From an uncultured Lachnospiraceae bacterium (lineage in GTDB: Bacteria > Bacillota > Clostridia > Lachnospirales > Lachnospiraceae), in NCBI GenBank assembly GCA_945621435.1, contig CALZBR010000011.1:1-64000 (forward strand): a stretch of 64,000 nt of DNA, read 5' to 3'. The notes under the pieces are model-generated. The model made no database searches. It saw only the letters and a list, made by a program, of their open reading frames with translations, and was not told the origin of the DNA. Below are positions 16,875-26,353 of the stretch, in pieces. Numbering within the stretch: the first letter of the stretch is position 1; every line of letters starts with the position of its first letter. Made by a program: the position numbers and the translations under genes.

Positions 16875-18590
16875 ATGAAGAGAAAAAGCTTTGTATGGGC
16901 AGGCCGCCTGGCCTGCGTGACAGCAGCCTTGATGCTGGGACTGACCGCCTGCGGTGCAACGGCGGATGACGAAGGCAGCGTGCAGACCGAGGAAGATGAG
17001 GGCGAATCCAAGAAGGATAAGAAGAAAAAGGACAAGAACAAGGATAAGAAGGAGAGTACACAGGAATCCGAAAGCGGGGAGAAAACCGGCAGTGAAGAGG
17101 ATAACACCGGTGGAACGGCTGCCGGAGAGAACGAGCCGGAGGAAGAGAGCAGGGAAGGTAAGGTCCTGCCAATTGAACTTTATACACAGAAAGCGTATGA
17201 CAACTGTTGGGAGGAAGGGGTAGAACTGGCTTTGATGAGCTACAACCTGGTCTGTCTGTCTGAAGAAACAGCGGTCAGACTGCCCGAACTGGAGAAGACT
17301 CTGGCGGAGTGGAACGAGTCTGTGAAGACCAGAATGACTACGACCTATGAGGAGTATATTGTCGCAGCAAAGGAGCATTACCGGAGTGATCCCGATTATT
17401 TTTACAGTCCCTATTCTGTTGAGCAGAAAACAAGTGTCCTTCGCTCGGATGACCGTGTTTTGAGCCTTGAGCTTTTCGGCTATGATTACAGCGGCGGCGC
17501 TCATGGATATTATTGTTACACCGGATATACAGTGGATGCGGTAACGGGTAAGGAACTGGCAATCGGGGATGTGATGACGGACACGGAAGCATTGCCTGAG
17601 CTTATTTACAATAAGCTGACCACAGAGAACCCGGATACCTATTTCTGGGAGGAAACGAAGGGATACCTTGAGGAAGCCTTTTCAGAGACGGAAACAACGC
17701 TGGCATGGTCTTTGGATTACACCGGACTAACCTTTTATTTTAACCCTTATGAAATCGCATCCTATGCTGACGGTGTATTTGAAGTGACCTTTGATTTTGC
17801 GGGATATCCTGAACTGTTTCAGAAGTATTACACGGAGGTACCTGATTCCTACGTGGTGAGATCCAATGTCTATGATCTGGATGGGGATGGAGAAGCGGAC
17901 ACCTATTCTGTGGACAGTCGGGAAACAGAATACGGTGACTGCGATAGGTTATACATCAGTATCAACGATACCACGATAGAAAGAGAGACCTGGGCGTGGG
18001 AAGTGGATTACAGTCTGATTCACACAAAGGATGCGGGCAATTATCTATATGTTGCGCTGGCTCATGAGGATGATTATAAATCCCTTGAAGTGTATGATAT
18101 GAATGGTTCAGAGCCGGTCTATGTGGGCAGCCTGGGTAATGTTGGGTTTGAAACAGTTTATCTGGGCGATGACCGGTATGGGGAGGCTTTATTGACCAAT
18201 CCCGAGAACTTTCGCATGAGAAGCAGAATGGAAATCATGAGCTCCTACAGCGGATACAAGGATTACCGGGTGGGAGATGACGGAATACCGGTCCCTGAGG
18301 ATGTACTCTATCATACCTCATACAGTGGATATCCGAACTGGTCTGCTTTGGCGACAAAGCAGGATGTTACAGGCGTTCTTGTAGATGAAGAAGGCAGGGA
18401 AACAGGAAATAAGTATACCATACCTTCCGGCACGGAGGTGACAATATGCGCCACAGACGGGAAGAGCTTTGTGGATCTGCGGGTTGGTGAAGAGAAGGTC
18501 AGAGTATATGTGGTCTGTGACATCTGGCCTCAGACAATTGACGGCGTGGATATTGAGGAGCTGTTTGACGGAATCCTATTCGCAGGGTGA
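16875..18590 (+). CDS. lipoprotein with DUF3298/RsiV-like domain and EF-hand-like loop
   Basis: 571 aa. It begins with a lipoprotein signal: basic MKRK, a hydrophobic stretch and the lipobox LTAC. A long Lys/Glu/Asp-rich spacer (about 35-95) follows, then a DUF4163/DUF3298 region (YSGGAHGYYCYTGYTVDAVTGKEL) as in RsiV-type proteins. DLDGDGEADTYSVD near residue 335 looks like a calcium-binding loop of the dockerin/EF-hand type. ATG 16875 with GAGGAGA upstream; GTG 16872 is adjacent. Surface-anchored; function unknown. Confidence 0.8.
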   Translation: MKRKSFVWAGRLACVTAALMLGLTACGATADDEGSVQTEEDEGESKKDKKKKDKNKDKKESTQESESGEKTGSEEDNTGGTAAGENEPEEESREGKVLPIELYTQKAYDNCWEEGVELALMSYNLVCLSEETAVRLPELEKTLAEWNESVKTRMTTTYEEYIVAAKEHYRSDPDYFYSPYSVEQKTSVLRSDDRVLSLELFGYDYSGGAHGYYCYTGYTVDAVTGKELAIGDVMTDTEALPELIYNKLTTENPDTYFWEETKGYLEEAFSETETTLAWSLDYTGLTFYFNPYEIASYADGVFEVTFDFAGYPELFQKYYTEVPDSYVVRSNVYDLDGDGEADTYSVDSRETEYGDCDRLYISINDTTIERETWAWEVDYSLIHTKDAGNYLYVALAHEDDYKSLEVYDMNGSEPVYVGSLGNVGFETVYLGDDRYGEALLTNPENFRMRSRMEIMSSYSGYKDYRVGDDGIPVPEDVLYHTSYSGYPNWSALATKQDVTGVLVDEEGRETGNKYTIPSGTEVTICATDGKSFVDLRVGEEKVRVYVVCDIWPQTIDGVDIEELFDGILFAG

Positions 18591-18602
18591 GAGTTACGAC
18601 CG

Positions 18603-18634
18603 GGCGGTCAGAATGGTTCCAGACCGGCTTTTTT
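18603..18634 (+). terminator. rho-independent terminator after the lipoprotein gene
   Basis: Stem GGTC-GAA/TTC-GACC with GC flanks, directly followed by TTTTTT (18629-18634). It lies 13 bases after the lipoprotein stop. Confidence 0.65.
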
Positions 18635-18653
18635 CACGGATCTGAAGGAATTT

Positions 18654-19007
18654 GTGATGTGTATGGAACAGAGGGTGAAGGCGGTTAGCAATACCTGCCG
18701 GATTGAGAACCGGAATCTGTTGGTGGTCACCGGTGCCAATCAGGGAGGCAAATCCACCTTCCTAAGGAGCATCGGAATCGCTCAGGTCATGTTTCAGTGT
18801 GGTCTTCAGGTAACTGCAAGCTCCTTTGCCACCAGGGTGTATGAGGAAGCGGGCAATGGCACAAGGGAGGGGGTTGCCTTTCTGAGCGCGGAGCGGCGGG
18901 AGGATGGACGGAGAACCTTTCGCATGATTGAACATGCACCGGAGCTGACCAGCTTTGGGCTGGATCTCTATGACAGTATCATCCCACCGATGAAAAAAGA
19001 GATGTGA
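18654..19007 (+). pseudogene. remnant of a MutS-like ATPase with internal deletion
   Basis: 117 codons carry the MutS_V Walker A (TGANQGGKSTFLRSIG) and IAQVMFQCG. The frame then jumps directly to the family C-terminus (AERREDGRRTFRMIEHAPE...SFGLDLYDSI). The intervening part with Walker B and the dimer signature is absent, and so is the whole N-terminal region. It therefore cannot hydrolyse ATP normally. It probably remains from a MutS-related ATPase common in Clostridia. Confidence 0.75.
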
Positions 19008-19065
19008 AACTTTTTCTTTTTTTTATCGTCTATTATGGTAAGAGAATGATAGGGAGGAAATTTCG

Positions 19066-20439
19066 ATGAAGAAAAAGATTGTTGCATTGATGCTTGCGGT
19101 TATGATGAGTATGTCAGCCTGTGGTGCTGCATCTGTGGAGGAGAGCGGCAGTGGCAGCGAACTGACCGGCAGCGAACTGACCGGCAGTGAAGAGGCTGGC
19201 GGTGGAGAGATTCGCAGAGAAGAGACTGGCGGTGAAGAGACCGGAAGTGAGCCGACTGTTACTTATGTGGAAAAAGAATTTGAGCTTCCTGACAGAATGG
19301 TGAGTGACACCAGACAGGTCTATGTGGTGGAAGACAAGAGGGCGTGGTACGATGATTTTTCCCTGGAGCTGCTGCGGGATTATGAGGCAGCCGGGGAGAA
19401 TGTTCTGGTGTCTCCCTTGTCCATCATGATTGCCATGGCGATGACGGAAAATGGTGCGGAGGGAAATACGCTGTACCAGATGGAGGAGACCTTCGGCATC
19501 GGCAGGGAAGAGATGAATGAATTTCTGTCGGATTATTTACAGAACCTACCCGATTCGGAGGATTGCAAACTGAAGAGTGCCCAGTCCATCTGGATCAATG
19601 ACAGAATCGCCAATCTGATATATGAAGAGTTTAAGGAAGAAAATGAAAAGCTGTATCAGGCTGAAATCAACACGGTTCCCTTTGATGATGCATCCGTGAA
19701 GAAGATTAACAAGTGGGTGGAAGAGCACACGGATAAGATGATTCCATCCATCTTGGACCGGTTTGAAGAGGACGATACCATGTGTCTGATTAACGCGCTG
19801 GTCTTTGATGCCAAATGGAGGAATCCTTATGAGGAATATCAGGTTGGGGATGCAGACTTTACCCTGACGGACGGCAGCGTGGTTCCGGTTGAGATGATGA
19901 GCTCCGTGGAAGATCACTATCTGGAGGGAGAGCAGGCAACCGGTTTCCTGAAGTACTATAAGGGGGGAAGATATGCCTTTGCAGCGCTCTTGCCGAAGGA
20001 GGGAATCACCTGCAGCGAACTGTTGCAGAATCTGACAGGAGCGGAGTTGAAAGAGATTCTGGAAAATGCATCGACAGAGTACAAGGTGCGGGCAAAGATG
20101 CCCAAATTTACCGCTGATTACAATGTCAGCCTGAAAAACTGGTTCCCGGCCAAGGGCATGGTAGATGCCTTTGATAGTGATCTCGCGGATTTTTCAGGAA
20201 TCACAGACCCCAAAGAGGATCGTTTCTTTATCGGAGAAGTATTACATAAGACACATATTGAGGTGGATGAAAAGGGAACCAAGGCAGCAGCTGTGACGGT
20301 AGTGATTACAAAGGATTGCTGTGCATCTATTGAAGAAGTGAAATATGTGGATGTGGTGTTGGATCGTCCCTTCGTGTATTGCATCATTGACTGTGAACAG
20401 AAGCTGCCCGTGTTCATCGGCACCATGGAACAGCCGTGA
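19066..20439 (+). CDS. lipoprotein serpin (protease inhibitor)
   Basis: 457 aa. A lipoprotein signal with lipobox SMSAC is followed by a Gly/Ser/Glu/Thr-rich spacer containing ELTGS repeats, then a complete serpin fold. ENVLVSPLSIMIAMAMTENGA is the helix B/breach region, INALVFDAKWRNPY is strand 3A, and VDEKGTKAAAVTVV is the canonical hinge of the reactive loop. RPFVYCIIDCEQKLPVFIG is the serpin C-terminus. Counting 15 residues from hinge Gly places P1-P1' at Cys-Cys in ITKDCCAS. ATG 19066 with AGGGAGGAA. It likely guards the cell surface against host or community proteases. Confidence 0.9.
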   Translation: MKKKIVALMLAVMMSMSACGAASVEESGSGSELTGSELTGSEEAGGGEIRREETGGEETGSEPTVTYVEKEFELPDRMVSDTRQVYVVEDKRAWYDDFSLELLRDYEAAGENVLVSPLSIMIAMAMTENGAEGNTLYQMEETFGIGREEMNEFLSDYLQNLPDSEDCKLKSAQSIWINDRIANLIYEEFKEENEKLYQAEINTVPFDDASVKKINKWVEEHTDKMIPSILDRFEEDDTMCLINALVFDAKWRNPYEEYQVGDADFTLTDGSVVPVEMMSSVEDHYLEGEQATGFLKYYKGGRYAFAALLPKEGITCSELLQNLTGAELKEILENASTEYKVRAKMPKFTADYNVSLKNWFPAKGMVDAFDSDLADFSGITDPKEDRFFIGEVLHKTHIEVDEKGTKAAAVTVVITKDCCASIEEVKYVDVVLDRPFVYCIIDCEQKLPVFIGTMEQP

Positions 20440-20510
20440 TTCTTCCTATATCCTAATCTAAGCGTTACCACTAAAAACCGGGATTGACCGAGCTCTTTGA
20501 GCGAGGGAGG

Positions 20511-20534
20511 CTTCTTGTCCGAAGGGCAAGAAGA
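20511..20534 (+). other. strong RNA hairpin downstream of the serpin gene
   Basis: CTTCTTGTCC/GGGCAAGAAG forms a 10-bp stem (one G-U) with a 4-base loop, 72 bases after the serpin stop. No T tract follows. It could be a 3'-end structure or part of a longer RNA. Confidence 0.5.
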
Positions 20535-20604
20535 TGGATTCATAGAAGGGGTACACTTTACTGTGAGTTTGGTAAATACGATTTCTGAAGGAGAGTTAGG
20601 ATGA

Positions 20605-20790
20605 TTAGGTCTATAGGAGAGCGCGCGTTGAAAAAGATTCCAAATGGTGAAGGAGTGCCGGGAATCTTAGGTCTATAGGCAAGCACGTGTTGAAAAAGAT
20701 TCCCAAAAGTGAAGGGGTGCCGGAGATATTGGGTCTATAGAAGAAATTGTAAAAAAAGGATTCCAATTCCAAAGGATGAAAGAACCCGAC
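20605..20790 (+). repeat. 62-bp direct repeats (two copies plus a diverged third)
   Basis: Units start at 20605, 20667 and 20729, an exact 62-bp period. Each starts TTRGGTCTATAG; the first two share GTTGAAAAAGATTCC and GTGAAGG.GTGCCGG, and the third is more diverged. They lie in the 565-bp gene-free stretch 20440-21004, which also holds a hairpin at 20511 and a terminator at 20811. Confidence 0.75.
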
Positions 20791-20810
20791 AAAAGTATAA
20801 TAACATGGAA

Positions 20811-20851
20811 AAGGAAACCAAAACCTAAAGGGGGCAGGGGTTTCCTTTTTT
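20811..20851 (+). terminator. rho-independent terminator at the end of the repeat region
   Basis: Stem AAGGAAACC/GGTTTCCTT with a loop, followed by TTTTTT. No coding gene ends just upstream, so it may end a non-coding transcript covering the 62-bp repeats, or serpin read-through. Confidence 0.7.
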
Positions 20852-20954
20852 GTTGCGCAAATTAAAAGCTCACAGGAAGAATGTGATTATGATTCTAAAA
20901 CCATTTCGGTGCATGTCGGCAGATTTATGCAAGTATGTTAACCATGCATTTCTT

Positions 20955-20983
20955 TTGCTTGTTTTTCTTGATTGATGTATAAT
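20955..20983 (+). promoter_or_regulatory. promoter for the Eis-like / mpg / addBA cluster
   Basis: TTGCTT (20955-20960), 17-bp spacer, TATAAT (20978-20983), immediately before RBS AGGAGG and ATG 21005. The transcript leader would be very short, about 15 bases. Confidence 0.65.
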
Positions 20984-21004
20984 GTACCATAGGAGGAATT
21001 TTTT

Positions 21005-22180
21005 ATGAAAATCAGAAAAATCAGCGGTAGTGAGAGATTTGATGCCTATTTGATTTCGGCCTATTGTTTTCATGAGAGAATAGAGGATGTGGAAGCACAG
21101 AGGGAACGGGTGGAGGCGGAAACCATAGAGGATTGGGGGGCCTTTGCGGAAGACGGAACCCTTATGGCAAGGATAATCAACAATCATTTTCAGCTTTTTG
21201 TGGACGGTCAGCCTGTGCAGGCGGGGGGCATCGGAGCGGTATCCACCCTGCCGGAGTATCGGGAGGGGGGAGCTGTCCGGGAGATTTTCCGGGAGCTTCT
21301 GCAGGAGGGGTATCGCAGAGGAGAGGTAATTTCGGCACTTTATCCCTTCAAACAGGCTTTTTACCGGAAACAGGGTTACGAGGTGGTGACCTTCCAGAGT
21401 AATTATGAGTTTCGCCCCGCTGTCCTTTCCGAGTACAGCTTTGACGGAACAGTCACGAGATGGAATCCGGGAGAAAAAGTGGATGCATATCTGAAGATTT
21501 ACAATCAGTTTGCAGCAAATTATAACTTCGCCATGCTCCGTGATGAAAACAGCATGCTGGAGCATATGAAGGTGAAACAGCTATACAAGGAAGGAAAGTT
21601 TTCTTATCTTTTCAGCAAAAATGGAGAAAATATCGGGTATCTGATTTTTACCGATGTCAGAAGTGACCCTGCAGCCATCCTGCACGTGGAGGAGAGTGCC
21701 TGGATTAACAGAGAGGGCTTTTATGCCATCCTTGGTTTTTTGAGCAGATTTGAAGCGGATTACGGTAAGATTCAGTTACCGCTTCCCCATGGGATTGATC
21801 TGCTGAGAATCATCAGGAGTCCCCGGGCGTATGAGATTCACAAGACCTGTCGCCATGATTTTATGGTAAGGGTGATGAATGCAAAGAAACTGTTGGAACT
21901 CATCCGAAAGCCTGCTGATTGTGATTTTACCATCCGTGTTACGGATGAATTGATCCCGGAAAACAACGGAGTCTGGCGGGTGACCGGGGATTCGGTGGAA
22001 GTGAGCGATACCTCCATGCCGGACCTTGTGGTTTCCCAGCGTGCCCTTGGTCAGATGGCCATGGGATGTATCAATCCGGATGAGGCTATGCTGAGACCGG
22101 ATGTGGAGGTCTGCGGAAAAGAGGAGATGCTGCGCAGAGTATTTGTGGAAAAGAAGATTTTTATGGGAGAGCATTTCTGA
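21005..22180 (+). CDS. Eis-like GNAT acetyltransferase with SCP2-type C-terminal domain
   Basis: 391 aa. It has two GNAT-like halves plus a C-terminal sterol-carrier-like domain. IGAVSTLPEYREGGAVREIF is the acetyl-CoA loop, SALYPFKQAFYRKQGYE is typical of the Eis family, and the C-terminal FTIRVTDE...NPDEAML matches the SCP2-like part. Eis-type enzymes acetylate amines at several positions, including aminoglycosides in some members; the natural substrate is unknown. RBS AGGAGG. The glycosylase starts 13 bases after its stop. Confidence 0.87.
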   Translation: MKIRKISGSERFDAYLISAYCFHERIEDVEAQRERVEAETIEDWGAFAEDGTLMARIINNHFQLFVDGQPVQAGGIGAVSTLPEYREGGAVREIFRELLQEGYRRGEVISALYPFKQAFYRKQGYEVVTFQSNYEFRPAVLSEYSFDGTVTRWNPGEKVDAYLKIYNQFAANYNFAMLRDENSMLEHMKVKQLYKEGKFSYLFSKNGENIGYLIFTDVRSDPAAILHVEESAWINREGFYAILGFLSRFEADYGKIQLPLPHGIDLLRIIRSPRAYEIHKTCRHDFMVRVMNAKKLLELIRKPADCDFTIRVTDELIPENNGVWRVTGDSVEVSDTSMPDLVVSQRALGQMAMGCINPDEAMLRPDVEVCGKEEMLRRVFVEKKIFMGEHF

Positions 22181-22192
22181 AAGGTGGATTGG

Positions 22193-22825
22193 ATGAGAGA
22201 AGCTACAGCATTACCCCGGGAGTTCTTTTTGCGGGATGGAATCACAGTGGCAAAGGAGCTGCTTGGGAAGATTCTGGTACACGAGACGCCCGTAGGAACC
22301 GTGCGGGGTATTATCACAGAGGTGGAAAGCTATATGGGGGAGGAGGATAAGGGCTCCCATACCTATGGCGGACGCAGGACGGAGCGCACGGAGCCCATGT
22401 ATCACGCAGGCGGCACCTCCTATGTATATCTGATTTACGGAATGTACAGCTGTATGAATATTGCGGTCATGCCGGAGGGGACGGCCCAGGCAGTGCTGCT
22501 GCGCAGTGTGGTTCCGGCGGACAGGGAGTCGGAACAGAGGATGCAGCAGCTTCGCCTGCGGAATCTGGCTGAGAGGAAGAAAAAAGTGGGGGAAGCTTCC
22601 GTCAGAAAGCATCTCGCAGACGGTCCGGGAAAGCTCTGTATCGCCATGGGCATCACCCGGGCAGACAATGATGTGGATATGGTAGAAAGTGAGACTTTTT
22701 ATGTGACGGAGGGAATCATGGTTTCTCCCTCTGAGATTCGTGTCGGAAAGCGGATTGGTATCGACTATGCCGAGGAGGCAGCAGACTTCCTGTGGCGGTT
22801 TTATCTGGAGGAGGTTGCCCTATGA
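22193..22825 (+). CDS. mpg: 3-methyladenine DNA glycosylase (AAG/MPG family)
   Basis: 210 aa. Hallmarks of the Aag/MPG fold are ELLGKILVHET, IITEVESYMGEEDKGSH (catalytic Glu), GTSYVYLIYGMY, NIAVMPEG and GPGKLCIAMGI. It removes alkylated and deaminated purines to start base-excision repair. ATG 22193 has AAAGGTGG upstream; GTG 22184 is an alternative three codons earlier. Its stop overlaps the addB start (ATGA), joining it to the AddAB repair operon. Confidence 0.92.
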   Translation: MREATALPREFFLRDGITVAKELLGKILVHETPVGTVRGIITEVESYMGEEDKGSHTYGGRRTERTEPMYHAGGTSYVYLIYGMYSCMNIAVMPEGTAQAVLLRSVVPADRESEQRMQQLRLRNLAERKKKVGEASVRKHLADGPGKLCIAMGITRADNDVDMVESETFYVTEGIMVSPSEIRVGKRIGIDYAEEAADFLWRFYLEEVAL

Positions 22826-25800
22826 GTTTGAGATTTGTTTTCGGTCCCTCCGGGTCGGGAAAAAGCAGATTGCTGTATGAGGAAATAATTGTCCGGGCGG
22901 AGAAAAATCCCCGGCAGAATTTCCTGATTATTGTACCGGACCAGTTTACCATGCAGACCCAGAAGGAGCTGGTGCAGCTGAGTGACAGGGGCGGTATCAT
23001 GAATATCGACGTGCTGAGCTTCGGAAGACTGTGTCACAGGATTCTGGAGGAGGTAGGGGGTGGAGAAATCCCGGTACTGGATGACACGGGCAAGAGCTTG
23101 GTCCTTCAAAAGGTGGCAGCAGGGATGAAGGACAGGCTTCCCATGCTGGGCAGCTTTCTCCACAGACAGGGCTATATTCACGAGGTGAAAAGTGCTCTCT
23201 CCGAGTTTATGCAGTACGGGATATCACCGGAGGATCTGCCGGCGCTGATTGAGTTTGCGGGAAAAAGAGGAGCATTATCCCAGAAGCTGATGGAGCTGGA
23301 GATCTTATACAGAGGGTTCAGAGATTATATACAGGGAAATTTTATCACCACCGAGGAGAAGCTGGATGTGCTTCGGCGTTCGTTGGCAAAATCGGCTATT
23401 TTGCCCGGGAGCGTGGTGGTGTTTGACGGATTTACAGGCTTTACCCCTATCCAGTACAGGGTGATTCAGGAGATGATGCGGCTGTGTCAGGAAGTGGCGG
23501 TTGTGCTGACTATGGGCATGGGGGAGAATCCCTACCATGTGGACGGAGAGCAGCGTCTGTTTCATCTCAGCAAGAAGACAGTGGCTGATTTATGCGGACT
23601 TGCAGAGGCGGTGCAGGTCACAAGGGAGAGGGATCGCTTTGTCTGTTTTGCAGACGGGGAAAAGGACGCCGGTTCCGGGAATTTGACAAAGAAACCTATT
23701 TCGGGAGATTTGAAAAATGGGATCCCTTCTCAGAATGGGGAAGCGGAATGTGAAGTCGTAGAAAATGCAGCCCATCGTTTCCGGAAGGCGCCGGCATTGC
23801 AGTTTCTGGAACAGCATCTGTTTCGGCATGATGCTGCGCAGTGGCAGCAGGAACAGCAGGAAATCTACCTGTTTGAGACCGGAACCACCAGGGAAGAGGT
23901 TCATCAGACCGGTCTGAAAATCAGAGAACTGGTACAAAGAGAGGGAATCGCTTACCGTGATATTGCAGTGGTATCGGGAGACCTGAAAGGGTATGCCCCT
24001 TACGTGGAGACGGAGTTCCTGCAGATGGAGATTCCCTGTTACATAGACAGAACCAGGGGTATTGTACTGAACCCTATGATTGAATTTGTGAAAAGTGCTT
24101 TGGAACTGTTTTTGAAGGATTTTTCTTACGAGGCGGTATTTCACTATCTTCGCAGCGGTCTCGCGGATATGACGCCGGAAGAAGTGGACCTGCTGGATCA
24201 TTATTGCCTGCAGACAGGACTTCGCCACAGAAAAGCTTATGCCAACAGATTTACAAGAAACATCTGGAAGGATGAGGAGGGCGAAGCAAGACTGGAGAAG
24301 GTGAATACCCTGCGTGAGCGTTTTATGGCACAGGTGGATATGCTGAACATGAACGCCTCTGAAAGTGTGGAAAACTATGTAAACAAGCTCTATGATTTTC
24401 TGGCGCAAAATCAGGTGCAGCAGAAGCTGGCTGTCTGGGAGCAGGAGTTTACACAGACCGGTCAGACTGCCAGAGCCGGGGAATACGCCCAGATTTACCG
24501 GCTGGTGATGGAACTTTTGGAACAGATTCATGGGCTGTTGCGGGAGGAGACTATCACCTTACAGGAATTTTCCGATATTCTGGAGGCAGGATTTGGTGAA
24601 ATCGAGGTCGGAACCATCCCCCAGAATGTGGACCGGGTGCTTGTGGGAGATATCGAGAGAACCCGGTTGAAACAGGTAAAGGTGCTGTTTTTCCTGGGAG
24701 TCAACGATGGAAACATTCCCAGGAATGCCTCCAAGGGCGGCATCATCTCTGATATGGACAGAGAGTTCCTAAGGGAATCCGGAAAGGAACTGGCTCCCAG
24801 CCCGAGACAGCAGATGTTTATTCAGAGACTGTATTTGTATCTGAACCTGACTAAGCCCTCGGAACGCCTCTATCTCTCTTATGCGAAGATGAACAATTCA
24901 GGCAAATCCATACGTCCTGCCTATTTGATAGAAACGATTAAGAAGATGTTCCCCGGGATGGAAACAGAGCACCCGGAACTGCGAAGTGCTATAGAACAGG
25001 TGGTTACCGGCCGGGAAGGTGCAGGATATCTTGCAGAGGGATTGCGAGAATATGTGTCAGGATGTATTGATGAGCAGAGAGAGAAAGAAATCATTGCCTT
25101 GTTTAGCGCTTATGGGCAAAATGAATTAAAAGAAACACGCGATATTTTATTTGATGCAGCCTTCAGGAGATATGAGGAAAACGGTTTGTCGGCTGTGGTT
25201 GCGAGAGCTCTGTACGGAACGGTATTAGAGAACAGTGTGAGCCGTCTGGAGACCTATGCGGCCTGCGCTTACCGGCATTTCCTGCAGTATGGTCTGAGCC
25301 TCCGGGAGAGGAAGGAATTTGCCTTTGAGAGCGTGGATCTGGGAAATGTATATCACGAGGTACTGGAAAATTTTGCAGGAAAAATGTCAGAAGGCGGATA
25401 TACCTGGTTCGATTTTCCGGAAGCCTTTGCCGGAGAGACGGTGCAAAAAGCCCTGGAGGAATGTGCGGCATCCTATGGGAATACGGTCTTGTACAGCAGC
25501 AGCCGCAACGAGTATGCCATCAGGAGAATGGGCAGGATTCTGACCAGAACAGTCATGACGATTCAAAAGCAGCTGAAAAAAGGAAGCTTTCATCCAGATG
25601 CCTATGAGCTTTCCTTCCGCTCGGCGGCTTCTCTGGATGACATTCACCTGTCACTGACCGGGGAGGAAAGGATGCGACTGCGGGGCAGAATCGACCGCGT
25701 GGACATTGCGGAGGATGAGGAGCGGGTACTGGTCAAGGTAGTGGATTACAAGTCCGGCGACAAGCATTTTGACCTGGCCGCCCTGTACTATGGTTTACAG

Positions 25801-26349
25801 CTCCAGCTGGTGGTCTATATGAATGCCGCCCTGGAATATGAGAAGAAGAAACACCCCCGGAAGGAGGTGATTCCGGCTGCCCTTCTCTATTATCATGTGG
25901 ATGACCCCGCAGTGGAATCCCCGGTGGAATTGGGGGAAGATGAATTGCGGGAATTGATTGAAAAGCAGCTTCGGATGAAAGGCGTGGTAAGCAGTGAGCC
26001 CGGAATCGTGGAGCGTCTGGACGGCGAGATGGAGAATAAATCCGACGTGATTCCGGTAGAGCGGAACAAGGACGGCAGCTTTAGCGCCAGATCTTCTGTG
26101 ATGAGCGGAGAAGAATTACAGGTAATCTCCGATTATGTCAGCCGGAAAATAGCGGATATCGGCAAGGAGATACTGGAGGGGAATATTTCCCTGAACCCCT
26201 ATGAAAAGGGAAGCGAGGAGGCATGTACCTGGTGTGCCTTTCAAAAGGTATGCGGTTTTGAAACTGCCATACCGGGATGTAAAAAGAGAAAGCTGGAGGA
26301 TCTTTCCTCAGAAGAAATCATGCGCAGAATGCAGGAAGGAAATGTGTGA
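22822..26349 (+). CDS. addB: helicase-exonuclease AddAB, subunit AddB
   Basis: 1175 aa. N-terminal Walker A is FVFGPSGSGKSRLLYEE. The middle is a degenerate helicase fold (FLGVNDGNIPRNASKGGII). The C-terminal nuclease has the PD-(D/E)XK motif VVDYKSGDKHFD. Cysteines for the AddB iron-sulphur staple are present: YAACAYRHFLQYG near residue 815 and CTWCAFQKVCGF at the C-terminus. With AddA it resects double-strand breaks to a Chi-like site for RecA loading. The start overlaps the mpg stop by 4 bases. Confidence 0.95.
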   Translation: MSLRFVFGPSGSGKSRLLYEEIIVRAEKNPRQNFLIIVPDQFTMQTQKELVQLSDRGGIMNIDVLSFGRLCHRILEEVGGGEIPVLDDTGKSLVLQKVAAGMKDRLPMLGSFLHRQGYIHEVKSALSEFMQYGISPEDLPALIEFAGKRGALSQKLMELEILYRGFRDYIQGNFITTEEKLDVLRRSLAKSAILPGSVVVFDGFTGFTPIQYRVIQEMMRLCQEVAVVLTMGMGENPYHVDGEQRLFHLSKKTVADLCGLAEAVQVTRERDRFVCFADGEKDAGSGNLTKKPISGDLKNGIPSQNGEAECEVVENAAHRFRKAPALQFLEQHLFRHDAAQWQQEQQEIYLFETGTTREEVHQTGLKIRELVQREGIAYRDIAVVSGDLKGYAPYVETEFLQMEIPCYIDRTRGIVLNPMIEFVKSALELFLKDFSYEAVFHYLRSGLADMTPEEVDLLDHYCLQTGLRHRKAYANRFTRNIWKDEEGEARLEKVNTLRERFMAQVDMLNMNASESVENYVNKLYDFLAQNQVQQKLAVWEQEFTQTGQTARAGEYAQIYRLVMELLEQIHGLLREETITLQEFSDILEAGFGEIEVGTIPQNVDRVLVGDIERTRLKQVKVLFFLGVNDGNIPRNASKGGIISDMDREFLRESGKELAPSPRQQMFIQRLYLYLNLTKPSERLYLSYAKMNNSGKSIRPAYLIETIKKMFPGMETEHPELRSAIEQVVTGREGAGYLAEGLREYVSGCIDEQREKEIIALFSAYGQNELKETRDILFDAAFRRYEENGLSAVVARALYGTVLENSVSRLETYAACAYRHFLQYGLSLRERKEFAFESVDLGNVYHEVLENFAGKMSEGGYTWFDFPEAFAGETVQKALEECAASYGNTVLYSSSRNEYAIRRMGRILTRTVMTIQKQLKKGSFHPDAYELSFRSAASLDDIHLSLTGEERMRLRGRIDRVDIAEDEERVLVKVVDYKSGDKHFDLAALYYGLQLQLVVYMNAALEYEKKKHPRKEVIPAALLYYHVDDPAVESPVELGEDELRELIEKQLRMKGVVSSEPGIVERLDGEMENKSDVIPVERNKDGSFSARSSVMSGEELQVISDYVSRKIADIGKEILEGNISLNPYEKGSEEACTWCAFQKVCGFETAIPGCKKRKLEDLSSEEIMRRMQEGNV

Positions 26350-26353
26350 GCAG

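Noticed and set aside
20605-20790. CRISPR-like array
   Set aside because: The 62-bp units are contiguous and diverged, without constant repeat/unique spacer alternation or cas genes.
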